Source: Straminergon stramineum
Lineage: Eukaryota > Streptophyta > Bryopsida > Hypnales > Calliergonaceae
Assembly (NCBI GenBank): GCA_963920665.1
Contig: OY987264.1
Span: 27,570,906-27,634,905 of the forward strand
Reading direction: 5' to 3'
Length of the DNA stretch: 64,000 nt
Below the pieces are notes generated by a model that made no database searches, was not told the DNA's origin, and saw only the letters and a list, made by a program, of their open reading frames with translations. The first letter of the stretch is position 1. Every line of letters starts with the position of its first letter. The translations under genes and the position numbers were made by a program. Positions 10,708 through 23,225 of this stretch are shown piece after piece.

Positions 10708-13311
10708 GTTATTGCGAATTGCAGTTTGTGCTCCTGCTCTCTTCAAGAGCCAAGCACTTGTTTCTGTGTGTGTAAGTTATTAAGCTTACTGGGTCGGTCG
10801 GGTCTCCTGCTTTGTGCGGTGTCTTGGAGCCCACCTTAGGGATACATATACTGTATATCTACTATCCAAGCAAATCATGGCCGCTTGTCTCATTAGGAGC
10901 TCCCAATGAAAGCAACAAAGACACGAATGGGATTCGCTGTTTCTTGACTTCCTTCGATGTTGTCTGGTGCCACTTTTTTGCACGTGAATGAAGAACTCCT
11001 CCACAGAAGTTATCAACTGTGCGAGCCAGCCTTTTGCAACGAAATGAAATTCCGTTTATCATTTGTTTCAATAAACAAACAATTAAACAAAACTGTGCAA
11101 GCCAGACTCTGTCTGTCTGTCTTTTGATGGTCAAACTTCCATGCTTGAAGTTGCCAAATGAATGCATTTTCATCCGCAAAGACTCCGGCCACTCAGACTC
11201 CGTCTTTTGGGATATTGTAGAACAGGATGGGATGGTGGTTGTGAAGGAGCCCAACAGTCCGGGCGACCTTTTTTCTGTGGGTACAGTTGGCCGGATCAGC
11301 TGCGTTGTGGGGATCCCACTGGGTATTGACTATCTGAGTTGTTGCCACTTGATCTTTCTCAAAAGGAAAGCCACCGGGGAATGTTTTGGCCCTGAACTTT
11401 TGACCTGAAAATTGACTTTAAAGAGAGCGGGAGGATCCATTTTGGGGGGTAACAGGCTGTGATGTTTGAAGACGGAGGAGGGACTGTGAACTTCGTATGT
11501 GTACCTTACCTTACCTTACTTCTGCATCATCAAATGAAAGTGGTGGTTCAGTTTGTTTTGTTTTTTCTTTTCTGTTTTTTGTTTTTTGTTTTTCTGGAAA
11601 CAAATGAAACGGACGGAGTGGTGGTTCAGTTTTGGATGCATCTGTGAAGCCTCGAGAACAACCAAACTGATGAGAATCACGTGCTGAAGTGATGATGAGT
11701 GCACACTTCCCAAAGAGACTGGATCTCAAAGAGCTTAACTTACTGTCCTTCCAGCTTCATAAATGAAGCCACTAAGTTACGTTCGAGGAGTTCCGCTGAC
11801 AACAGACTCATTTGAGGAATAAAAATTAAGTTCTGTTTGACTGAAGCACTTGTGTGCATTGCATTGATGGAGCGTTATTTGTTGTTTCCCGAAGTACCTA
11901 ACTGTTCTTCTATTTCTTCAATGCTTCTGGTTAAAGGGGAGTCATAATAAATGACTCTTCATTGACAAGAATTCTGTAAGGGAGCCTTCAAGGGCTACAA
12001 AACAATCACATCCGTTTCATTTGTGTCAAATAAAACAAAAACAAAAAAACAATCACATCCTTGCAGTTCTGAAAGGTGTCCTAACATTCTCTACCAAACT
12101 TAGTCTCACCTCAAAGAATCAACATTGGCATGATTGGTCAAAAATCAAAAGAAGAAATGTAATCCCCTTTTGCCAATGGGGTTGAACCAAGAGTCTAGAC
12201 ATAGGAGACCAAACTTCAAAATAGTGACAACTAACAAGAGTAACTTAGTAAAGAAGCATGGTCACCTAGACCCGGCAAAAGAGCATTTTTTTAAAACATA
12301 TATTACCGAAGTTCATATATAGCACTTTAAAGCATATTCTTTCTTAAATTCGATACAACCTTCATTGATTGAGAAATCGCAAAATGTGGGATCAATGTAT
12401 TTGTGAGAGTGGAGCATGTGAAGGGGAGGGAAAAATAATAAAAAATTAGGTACTTCACTTAAGATGCCCTAAATTTTCAAAAATTCATTTCAGCTTGCAA
12501 GGAGATTTAGGGGTTGATAGGGTTTCAATCGTCTAGTATGGAATGAAATAATGCTCATTACAATTCTTGGCAACAAAGTGAACCAACATGAAAACATCCA
12601 ACATGAAATTAACAAATGTAATTTGAAAAAAACAATCTGAATATCACCTAACAAAACAAATAAGAGATGCCACCACTTAAAATTGAGAACATTTAGTATG
12701 AGTGTAATAGGTCACAAATCATACCTTAAAGGGCACAAAAAACATGTCGGATAGAGTGAAATTGGATTATAGATGCAACACAAAGATAAAATTCATTGTA
12801 CTAAAGTAAATATAGTTGCAATACAAACCTCCTTCAAACCAAATGAATGGAAAAAACTGCAATCATCAAAACAAGTGGACCACAAACAATTACCAATACA
12901 TTTGCTACAAGGTCTATGAGGTACAACCCTTGGCTTGGGTCAACAACCACCATAAAATTTACTGCAAATAGGATTATCTTGCATAGAAACTACATTTTTT
13001 CAACTCCAGTAGGCCATGATCTTTCCTAAGCTTACAATTGTTTTCTAATTCACAAAATGGCCTCAACTTCAAAATCTCCACTAGTGTTGAAGCTCCAAGT
13101 CAAAACTCCTAGTAGACCATTACCTAATATAATACCCTAAATCCACCTCTATATACCTTATCTATTTACATGCATGCGCATTAGCCAAAAACATGTTGTG
13201 GTCTTATCTTCTATTCAAGGACTCCATAAGATAAGATACACCTCGTACTGAGGATAAAATTTAACTCTTTGGTTCCTACTTTGAACCCTATTTCCTATCC
13301 TTATCTGCATT
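10708..13311. other. Unassigned DNA between repeats and the PP2C pseudogene
   Basis: The part at 10,780-11,410 is less AT-rich and has overlapping ORFs of about 130 codons on both strands (10862-11254 minus, 11019-11408 plus). Neither shows a domain or family-like composition, and I do not call either a gene. From 12 to 13.3 kb the sequence is AT-rich with no recognised feature. Confidence 0.35.
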
Positions 13312-16300
13312 TCATTTTACTTCTGCCTCTACATCCAATTTTGCTTCCAGTGTCATCTTGCATTTGGCACAAAAAAATGGGCCCTCCTAGGACTTTTCTA
13401 CAACTTTTGCAAAGAATGATCTTGCATGGACATAAATTCCTAAATCGGAAGCCAAATTGTAGTGGTAGAGGGCACACAGAAAGAGGTTGCTTCCAGTGTG
13501 CATTGATGCATCTAGTGACAATTTGCATCAAGAAACGACTGTCCACTTTAGAGATAGTTCTCCTTGGATGAAAGAAACCATTAATTAACAATGAAATACA
13601 ACCGCCTAAACATATAGACTTAGGTTGTTTGAACTAAGTATTGAGAGATCATGCTAATCTGGAAACTCACCTTTCAGCCAACACTACCAAATTCCCCTTG
13701 AAGAGTTCATCCTTAATGAATAGGTCACTGACAATATGCCCTTCATTGACCCATTTGCAATACAACAATCTCATGAAGATAGTCTGTTTCCTCAGTGTTG
13801 GAGCAAAAGAATGAGGACTACATGGAGTAACATCAATGACAAGACATGTAGTGTCATCTCTTAATCCACGGCTCCTTAATGCTTCTTGGCATACAAAAAG
13901 AATTTCCTTCAGTAGTTATATGTAAAATTGCATCAAGTCTATGAGCCGTAGGGCTCTTGTGCAGAATGCATCAATTTTGCTCCTCCTAATCTTTGAGGCA
14001 AATGTTCAAAAGAAATATATATATCAAAATTATTAATGGCTAGGACTAGGTTTCATATGTAACTAGAATTTTTATTGAAGATGACTATTACAAATTCATT
14101 TGATCCAATGGATTGCGCTTTGACAAAATTTTAATCTACTACAGAAACACAAGCATTTCACTTTGAATAGTTTCATGCACTTCAAAGAAAATAGAACAAA
14201 TTTGCAAGTGTAAGATATATCAAATGGTAGCAACTGGAATAGATTCTTCCTTCCTCAAACCTCATCTATATCAATAAAGCTCATGCATGATTACCAAGGT
14301 AGAGGATACTAAAAGCATTAGTAGCAACTCATCTAGTCCAAAACTTAGTCGGCCTTCAATGAAAAAGTCGGGGAGTAAGTAAGACTTGGCTAGATGTCTA
14401 TGACCACTCATCTTTGAATGGAAAAGGGTTTGTCCATTGTCACTTATACTAATATAAAACCTCCCACTTTGAATGATTGCAAAATACATTTGATAAAATA
14501 ATTGATTCGAAATTTGATCTTAGCAAAATTGCTCTTGTACCCAAAATGATTGGTCCGTAGCACTATACATCTACAAATGAAAGCCCTCTCCAACACAGGT
14601 TATAATACTTAAGGTGTCGCAAATTGTATCCTCTGCCTTTCGTTTCAATTTGAGATTGATTAGTGAATATGGTTTAAGAACAAGGCCAGAAGTATCAGAC
14701 ACCTTCACTACATACTTGGTAGCACTTTCTGGACGTTGCACTCCATGATAGCATCCTGCAGCCCTTCTATTGCTAAAAATATCCCAAACTCTATCTGAAG
14801 CCATGATGAATCTATCCCCAACAAGTGCAAGTTGAAGCCAAAACACATACAAAAATGCACTTTTAGTTAGTAATAAAGTAGAGGCTCCATTTACCATACA
14901 ATACATTAGATTCTCCATTGACTTGATACAAGTGAACTTTGATTTGTGGTAAGGGTGTAAATATTTAATCTAAAGACATTTATCTTTTTTCAATTGCTTT
15001 TTAGCTAAGCACAAACTAAATGTGGATTTTTTTTGACAAAACTGGTTTCTTGATTGTTGAAGGGAAAGGCTCAAAGTTCACCTGTATGGTCAATGGAAAC
15101 TCTCCCTTGTTGTATGGTGAATGGAGACTTTACATTATATAAAACCTTGAAACCTAATCCTTATTTTTTAAATTGACCAACTGCATTGTTTCTCGAGGAA
15201 CAATAAAACCCAAGCTCTGTATGCAAGATTGAACACGGCCTTGTCTTCCCCATAGCTAGGTAGTGTACATCTGTAATTTATGTCAAGAATCTAGCCTCAC
15301 ATTTCCTGCATACCTTAATCTGCTTCACATGAGGCACAATGACAATGTAATCGCCCACATCCATATCACCAATTGACCTCGAGAGACAAAGACCACCAAG
15401 CCAAACCCTAAATGGACCAATCTCAATTCCATTAGAAGCTTTTAGCCTGGATAGCTCCCATCCCGCGGCTTTGATCCACTCTTGCCTCCAAATATACCAA
15501 ATGGCAATAACCTCAAAGGCGACCATAACAACTTGGAAAGCCATGAATATCACAACGCTGGACGAAATTAATAGAGTTTTGATGAAAATTAGATTGCCAC
15601 TAAAACTTCAGTGACCATAAAAAACAATTTTTCTCACAATTCACAAGGATGCCTTCCTCTGGTCACAATGTGGAAGATTTCTTTACAATGTTGTCTAAAA
15701 TTTTAAAATGGAATGTAAGTTTATTGAAAACCTTGTTAGAAGCAAAGAAAGTGCTTACTCTTCTTCATTACCATCTAATTGGTGATTGATAGTTAATGGT
15801 GTTGCTATTCCTTGGGCATCTAGTATACACTGAGAATTGCTAACATATACGACTGTGACGGTCCATCTATCACTAACATTGTAGTGGAACCCGAAGTTTG
15901 CCTTTCAAACACACCAAAACAGTCTTAACTAATCTCCACACCAACTCACTAGAACTATTGTCCGAAAAAAATTAATAATAGACGTAAGCAAAATTACAAT
16001 TTTACCTAATTTTTGGGCAAATGCACACTACATAGTACCAAGTTGGTAGAAATACATCCATAAAAGTCCATTTTATTTTTTTGCATATAATTCCTAAATT
16101 TTTAGATTTTTTTTCTATAATTTCTTGATAGTGTGTTAGAGCATTAGATGAAAAAATTTCCTTGAAATTTCTTTTGAATATATATATAAAAAAAACTTAA
16201 AGATGACATTAAATTTTGATTTATTTCAATAAATTGTAGAAATTAAGATAATGAAAATTAAGCCTAATGAAATTAGACTATCTTTAGAAATATTTATTAC

Positions 16301-17511
16301 TATCTTTTCCATAATAAAGATTTCAGTAAAGTTGATTTTAAGTATGTCTAATGTATCCCCAAAAATCAATACTAATTCTGATAAAATAATGATACAAAAT
16401 AGTCGATATCTACAAATCTAAAGATACAACTCTACATATTTCAAACCAAAACATTTGATTACATATATACCTATTTGAATGTAATTCCCTCTTTTGAAAA
16501 ATATTTGAATTTCTAATAGATCCATGAATCCTTATCTTTAATGTTGTGGACTCTGATAGTAAATAAAGATACATTTCAAAGTCCTTTACAAATAGAGTGT
16601 AAAAAAATTTTCAAAGATTTATTTTTTATATTATAGATCATTAAGTATACGTCATTAATATGTGTCCTTTTACATGTTATATGACCTATATATTTTTAAA
16701 ATACAAGGGTTTAAGAAAAAACCCGGTGAAATAAAGACTGACAATCCATATTTGAACAGTGTAGTGTGCATTTCCCCTTCTACCATTCCTTGTCTGTCTT
16801 CACAAGCCCTACCACAATAGCTCGTGGTAGAAAACTCTACCACTCTTCTTTAGTGAGGTTTGGTGGCATATAGCTCAAGACATCCTTTAGAAGTTTTTTC
16901 TTGGTGTATATAGCTACTGCAGGTTCATTATGACCATCAAAAATTTGCAAACAAGACATAGACTTATTATATGAGTATCAATCCATTTGTTTGGGCATAC
17001 AAAATTGTAGATTATAAGGAGTAAACAGTTTTCACCCTTTCCACTGTAACACAAAAGGCATCTAGAGCACTAAACGTAGAAGATCGAGGCCACTTTTCTA
17101 GCAATTCATTCCATTGTATGAGTCAAGTATGCAATCAAACTATTAGAAGAGTCCACCTGAAAAAGTACTGACATGATGAAAAACTCGTAAATAGATAAAT
17201 AAAATCTACTACAAGCTACATTAGTCTCTGTAATCAGAGCATGAGCTCACGATTGTGAACCAAATAAATCTGGATTCCTTTTCTTGGCTCGCTTTTCCTT
17301 ATGTGTTCAAGCAATAGCTTCTCAAGAATGTTATGAAGTGAAAGCATCATCAACATTAGGGTTTGGATTCACATACCGCAAAGGCTGCAAACATGGAGGA
17401 TGGATCGCCAGGGACTCTCTTGCAATCCATCTTCACAAAAGTGAAATCTTCTTCTTTCAAGGTTTGCATCACTTGTCCATGAGACAAGATGGGGTACTCC
17501 TCTTCTTCCAT
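13312..17511 (-). pseudogene. Decayed protein phosphatase 2C gene (PP2C5/12/15-like group)
   Basis: Seven exons can be followed on the minus strand: 17377-17511, about 16783-16944, 15759 to about 15909, 15314-15485, 14703-14831, 13671-13885 and 13312-13522. They encode PP2C landmarks in order: ATG and EDFTFVKMDCKRV (exon 1), FDGHN (2), TSGSTT and WTVTV (3), GGLCLSRSIGDMDVG (4), ASDRVWD (5), RGLRDDTTCLVIDV (6), and a Cys-containing tail LFLCA...GPFFCAKC (7). An intact protein of this family would dephosphorylate Ser/Thr with a bimetal centre. It is broken by stops at 16837-16839 and 13387-13389 and by a frameshift near 15862-15866. VGDSR has become VSNSQ, and ASDG has become ASDR. Four acceptors read AA. 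Donors remain GT. A transposon-like sequence sits in intron 2, whose exon borders I could not fix. The group assignment is from family knowledge, without alignment. Confidence 0.88.
16015..16777. mobile_element. Inverted-repeat element inside the PP2C pseudogene (MULE-like ends)
   Basis: The left end GGGCAAATGCACACTACA and the inverted right end GGGGAAATGCACACTACA are nearly identical. Ends of the form GGG-AAATGCAC are common in Mutator-like elements, but no clear 9-bp target duplication was found. The interior is AT-rich and non-coding. It lies between exons 2 and 3 of the pseudogene. Confidence 0.5.
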
Positions 17512-17944
17512 CTGAAGCTATAAAGAGCCCAAAGGAATCCCCAGTTGTTGAATCAATTTATCGTGTTGGATGGCTAATCCATTAGGAGGGAGTCCCATTG
17601 TAGCAGGATGTATAGTTACAAACATGGCTCCTTCCTTTCTAGTCGGTCAATCTTATGTGAATGGGTGATGACCTTTTCTATACACAACTGGTAACCCTAG
17701 ATCTTACATGTGTTAGTACTTGACGACTAGTTGAACAAAGGTATTTTAGAAAACCTAGCCACATTAGACCCAACTTCTTAAAATAACATTTCAAATCCAT
17801 TTTTAACATTAAACCTACCAATTCTAACACAGACAAAACTTTTCTACCCCTTTGAAATCCTATCTAGTCCTCTATCCACCATAAATAACTGGAAACTCTC
17901 AGACTCTGAATTCTTGTCCATTGACCCAATAGACACTCATCAAA

Positions 17945-18480
17945 TGGTATCAAATCAAAAGTGATCTATTGAAATTTCCCGCAACCCTCTACGTAAGTTC
18001 TACATCTCCAATCCTGAACAAAATCAACATGGCTCCACTCTTGTTTCCTACTTCAATAGCATCTCAACAATGCTCTAGCAAAACTCAATAACCTCCCTCC
18101 CACCCTAAACAAAGTATTCGAACATCATCTAAAAGCTCATGAATCAAAAACCTCCACAGATTAATTCTAGACAAATCTATCTAACCTTTCCATCCAAACC
18201 ATAGTTGAGCTCTTGAGCAACCACATAAAAATCTCAGAGCAAGAACTTCTTCTCCTAGAACTCCTAAAACACCGTAAGTAAATTGGCTCAACACAAGCTC
18301 GACCTGTCCATCTTAAACAATTGCATCCTCAACAATAGAAGATTCCAACACGCACATGGCCCTCTCCCAATCCACTAATGCACTTTCCACAATGCAATTC
18401 CCAACCAACTTTATTCAACTACAAAGAACAGCTAGCAAGGCATGTCTAGGAAAACTCGTATTGGAAGCTCCCAACGCCCA
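17945..18480 (+). pseudogene. Fragment of a retrotransposon gag gene, possibly Copia
   Basis: TGGTATCAAATC at 17945 matches the initiator-tRNA-type primer site of plant LTR retrotransposons at 10 of 12 positions. Downstream, one reading gives a gag-like stretch including LRKFYISNPEQNQ, HGSTLVSYFNSISTML and, after stops, IQTIVELLSNHIKISEQ. Several in-frame stops show it is dead. It is cut off close to the CACTA insertion at 18493. Recognition rests on sequence character, not alignment. Confidence 0.4.
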
Positions 18481-18492
18481 ATGTTGCCCACT

Positions 18493-19843
18493 CACTAGAA
18501 GAAAATCATGTCCGCTACAACCGACTGCCCTGCAACTACTGTCCTATGCAACTGCCCTGCAACTACAATCCTCTATATTTGCACCAACTTTGACATAGTG
18601 AAACTACAGTTGCAAAATAGTCACAAAGTAGTCGCACAATGTAGTTATAGTTACAAGAATGTAACAGAAGAATTGATGTGAGGTATTTTACATCCAATAT
18701 TCATCAAAATTGTCGACGTGGACAATTTTACATTTTGTAGAGTCCTATGTGTCTATCTACAATTGCTTATGATCTAAATTTGATATCAATTCAATTAGAA
18801 AGCAACTCAAGTGCAACTCGAGTGCAACTAGATTGCAACTAGAAAGCAATTAGACTACAAATAGACTACAACTACAATTCGACTAAAGTTTGTCTAAAAA
18901 ATGACTAGACTTCAACTACAAAACAACTGGCATGCAACTACAAACCAAGTAAACTGCAACTAGAAAACAACTAGCTTGCAACTAGAAAACAATTAAAATG
19001 CAACTACTACTAAGTCTTTTATTAATTGTCCCATATCAATTGTTAAGAATACAATTAAGTTACACATATAAGAATTGTAAGTTATAGCAATCTTGTGTAA
19101 TGAATTTTGATTATGAAATTCTAATATTTCTACATGTTGTAGATTTTTACACTTTGTAGATATCTACAAATTGTAGAAATCTATAAATTGTAGATTTTTA
19201 CACTTTGTAGAAATCTATAAATTGTAGATTTCTACGATTTGTAGATCTCTACAACTTATAGATTTCTACAATTTGTAGATTTCTATAATCTACAAATATT
19301 TAAAAATTTAAGAAATTTTTGGATTTGGCAATGTAAAAAAAAGATAGATATGAAATTCTAAATCTACATATCTATGAATTATAGACAAGTTGTACATTAG
19401 TTGGAAACTAGTTGCAAACTAGTTGTATACCAGTCGCAAACTAGTTGCAGACTAGTTGCACACCAATCGCAAACTAGTTGCAGACTAGTTGCACACCAAT
19501 CGCAAACTAGTTGCAGACTAGTTGCACACCAATCGCAAACTAGTTGCAGACTAGTTGCACACCAATCGCAAACTAGTTGCATACTAGTTGCACGTCAGTC
19601 GTAATCTAGTCGCATATAAATAACTTCCACATCAGCAACCACGTCACAAGAGTTCATCAACGAACTTCCAAGTAGGTTGTCGGATGAGAAACAACCTTGG
19701 AAATTTTTCCAACTGCTTTGCAACTAGTGCAACTTGTCCACTGCAACTGCGGGCTCTTTTTTGTCACCTAGTTGCAAACGTCTCATGCAACTACAAAACT
19801 AGTTGCAAACTGTAGTCGCAAAACCTCTTGTTTTCTTCTAGTG
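18493..19843. mobile_element. Non-autonomous CACTA (En/Spm-type) transposon 1
   Basis: The ends CACTAGAAGAAAA and TTTTCTTCTAGTG are perfect 13-bp inverted repeats. The flanks carry the same 3-bp sequence ACT (18490-18492 and 19844-19846), the target duplication expected for this superfamily. The subterminal zones hold many copies of TGCAACTAG at the left (18540-19010) and of its inverse CTAGTTGCA at the right (19395-19600, 19700-19820). Such arrays are normally where a CACTA transposase subunit binds. The centre has repeats of TTGTAGAAATCTACAA type. No transposase gene is present. Confidence 0.92.
19395..19605 (+). repeat. 33-bp tandem array in the right subterminal zone of CACTA 1
   Basis: About five copies of a 33-bp unit, each built from three 11-bp subunits around CTAGTTGCA. 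Because 33 is a multiple of three, both strands read open as 11-residue peptide repeats; these are artefacts. The word TGCAACTAGTTGCA that the subunits approach is a perfect palindrome. Confidence 0.9.
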
Positions 19844-20924
19844 ACTCCTCTTCTTCATTTGCAACAATACTCACAATTCCCAGGGAATCCATCTTAGCCT
19901 ACTAGCTACTGATAGATTCCTACAGTCTCATCGAGCACCGTAAGCTCCCTTGCCTCATTTATTGTCTCTAATGTCAAGAAAGTGGAAATCAAAGTGGAGG
20001 GATGCGAGAATTGAAGTAAAGAAAGGGATAAGTTAAGTGTGTGGTCATGTGATTTGGCAACACAAGGAAGGCATCTGCAAGGGCGGGGGACCGGAGGAGG
20101 CAAGATTTAGAAATTTTGACTCTTGGATGGATGAACGAAGCGGGGCTTAATAGCACTTGGTTGCCACATAAACGTGAAACAACTATAGTACTAAGGCACC
20201 TTGGAAGCGCAAGATTCATTTCCTCCGCTTTTGTCCTAAGTCCCGTTCCAAATCTTGAGTTCTTGTTTTTTACTTTTTCATAGTCCGCGCACTAACTCGG
20301 ACTTTATATTATCTACCTGAGTCCTTCCTTGCCTTTTACTTTTTTCAATGTCTAATCACTCGCAGACTTGCAGTTCTCCATCGACAATTTCGCCAGTTGA
20401 TAAAGTGGACCATCCTATTACCACCCAAAATTAGAATTTCGCCCTCATATACATGTGGTGTACATTTATATGGGCCTCATTAGGGAAAGGTGATGCTCCC
20501 TAATGGAGGAACATTGGTAGATTGTGGAATGGAGAATGGGAACAAAATTGAGAAAGTGGGACTTCCGGCACTTGTCGTACCTGATGCTTAAGCTTGCTTG
20601 AATATCACAGAAGTTTGAATAGATTTCCGCAAGGACCTCTCACCCTCTTCTATTTCGCCATCTTCCTTCTCTTTAGAACTAGGGTGAACTGCTTAGTGAA
20701 GAGTCTCCAAAATAGGAAGAGGGATTTCCTCTACATTGGCTGCTACTGCAACTTCTTCCAGAAATATCTGATATGCCTATCTTTTCTTTTTTGCATTTCC
20801 AGAAGGACCTTTCTTGAGCGGTTGCCTCCCAGAAGGCAACTTTAGTTCCCTTTTTGAACAACTGAACCATGAAAAAAATTTAATTAGTGTCTTGCAATTT
20901 TGCAAATGCTACTAGACGAGACAT
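19844..20924. other. Unassigned DNA
   Basis: No gene recognised. The minus strand has a less AT-rich stretch at 19900-20870 with ORFs of 60-80 codons but no identifiable domain. It may be the far side of the retrotransposon split by CACTA 1, which I cannot show. Confidence 0.3.
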
Positions 20925-22187
20925 GTGAGCCCCTAATTTGTCACCAGGGGCTCACTTTTTTTTTTTTTTTTTTTCGTATTTTGTAGTTTTAAATGCAAAA
21001 TTATATATAAAAAGCCCCCCAAAGAGTGTAGAACCCAAATAGGAGTGTCACATTCCAATATAGTATTTGGTCTATTTTTAGAATATTATAGCTAGAATGA
21101 CCCAACCACAAGTTGTAAATAGGTTAGAACCCAACTAATCGTGGCAAATCGGTCTATTATGAGTGATGGGCGTATCAAGCTCAAAATCCCACATGGAAAG
21201 GACATCTCTAGGTTAGAATTGGTTGAGGAAACCCTGGTAAGGCATATGGGTCAATTCTCGGAGATAGGTTCTAGTTTCTCCATTTCATTGACAAAATAGC
21301 AGAACCCTAATTGTTGGCTTGCAGATGTCGAAAATACCAAGACAAGACCATGGAGGAATCTCAAGTCCAATTAGAGTGACTTAGGGTGAAAACCATGCCC
21401 GGGAATCAACGGCGAAGTTAGTTCGCCAAGATTCCCCCCGGTGTGGAAGTTTCCTCGGCCACCGATAATTAAACGAGGGGGTGGAATTTGTCCCCCCTAG
21501 GCCGATGTGTAGAGTAAAAACATGAGCCTACACATGTGTTGTGGAATCCCATGGGAGGTTCCATGAAAAGTTTCGGAATTTTCTGATAGTCAGAAGATGT
21601 CTTTCCAGACGGTTAACTACCCAAATCTACAATGGGAAATTCGTAGAAATTCACCAGGTGGCGGTAAATCCCCACTAAAAATTCATATATCTTCTTTCAT
21701 GTTAATAAGCTACCCCAACAAGTTTCACAACATTCCAATAGTCAGAAGTACCCAAACCTACCAAATTCCCCGACAATTAACAAAATTTAAAGTCCACAGC
21801 GGGTTTGACCGACGGAGCGGGAGCATACCAAAGTGGAATGGGGACCAAGATAGGTCTTTTCTAACTCCCCTGTATCTACTTAGGAGCCTAGGCTAGTTAC
21901 TTTTGCTAGAAAAGTCAACCCTCCGAAATTGGGATTTTTCCCGAGTTTCGGCATTAAGTTGGCACTAGGTTTTGTTGCGATTTTGAATATAGAAAAGGGG
22001 AATGAGATTCCCTTGCACTAAAAATGGCCTTATGAAGCCAATGGCGCAATCCATTTGCAATTTGGAGTTAATCTCCCAAAAGTTAGCTTAGTGGGCCATC
22101 ATAGGATGAAAACCTTGAGTTTTGATGAAAATCTACGAAGATAAGGTTAACTTAGATGAACGAGGAGAGGTGGGTGCTTGGGAAAGA

Positions 22188-22196
22188 GTATAAAAG
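22188..22196 (+). promoter_or_regulatory. TATA box of LTR R1
   Basis: AGTATAAAAGGG follows 'gtgggtgcttgggaaag'. The same layout occurs at four other LTR-like sites in the window (46231, 47528, about 51607 minus and about 54985 minus). It would direct transcription rightward. Confidence 0.55.
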
Positions 22197-22702
22197 GGAA
22201 CCCCTTCTGCTCTCTCACCACACCCTTTCTGTGTAATTGGGTCCATTGGGTCCAATTTATGTTGGAAATTGTGGCATTTAAGCCACAAGCCTTGCAACGG
22301 TGTTTTTTGGGCACTTCCGGCCATTGTTGTTTTTCGAGCTTGCAAGGTCTTTTTAGGTCCCTTGCCTTTTGAGTGAACGTAGTACTAACTCTTCCAAGCT
22401 CGAGCATGGAAGCTTTGCTAACTTACTGTGTTACTAGAAGTTGTGCGTGCTTACCCTTGGGAGACCCTTTTTGGTCACTCTCCTTGCTTTGTCGTGTACT
22501 AACCCTAGAGCAACCCCCCATATGACTGGTGATGCCGATTTGGAGGGCCTTTAGTTCAAGCCATTTATATTACTAACTTGTATCACTAGTCATTTGAGTG
22601 TCAAAGGTCATTTCCTCTTCTTTTTGCCCTTGAGCCTAACATTGATGTGGTCTTCCTTATTGAGAGACATGAGGGTGTAAGGGTAGTGGGTCCCGCCCAT
22701 AC

Positions 22703-22885
22703 GGCGAAGCTTTGAACCCCCTTGGGGTAAAAAGTCTTAATAGTGTGTTAAAAAGGGGAACAATGGTGAAGCTTTGAATCCCCTTGGGGTAAAAAGTCTT
22801 AGCGGTGTGTTAAAAAGGGGAATGATGGCGAAGCTTTGAACCCCTTTAGGGTAAAAAATCTTAATAGTGCGTTAAAACCACCTCA
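22703..22885 (+). repeat. Three 62-bp tandem repeats in R1
   Basis: Units start at 22703, 22765 and 22827. Each begins with ggcgaagctttgaa or a one-base variant and contains ggggtaaaaagtctta. Isolated relatives of the core (ggcaaagctttg, ggcgaagctttgg) occur at 46990 and 48165. Confidence 0.9.
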
Positions 22886-23225
22886 TGGGAGAACCGTGAG
22901 ACCACATGGTCCCTTTCCCCACAAGGTTTAGTTCCCAAAACGTGTTGGGAACAAACAAAGATTTAGGCCCCAAAAAAGTAGGAGTAGAGGTCAAAGTCGA
23001 GGGTAAAGAATAATTAGGGAGAAATCAAGTGAAGGTGCCACCCCATGAACCTAACTTACACCCGCAACCCATAGGCATGGCATACCCCAACCCCCCCTAG
23101 AATTTGCAAAAAATTAGCAACACCAGAGCCAGTCTAGCAACTAGCCCAGCCTAGCACCCACCCCACTAGAACTCTAATACCCGGGAGGCCAAGGCCGAGT
23201 ACAGGCTGTACTAGTGAGTCAAGCG

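Noticed and set aside
10862..11408. Overlapping ORFs of about 130 codons on opposite strands
   Set aside because: Neither has a recognisable domain; a chance result in less AT-rich DNA is more likely.
19395..19605. CRISPR-like regular array and 61-67-codon repeat proteins
   Set aside because: The 33-bp units are contiguous with no unique spacers, and the DNA is a plant CACTA subterminal array. Open frames on both strands follow from a unit length divisible by three.
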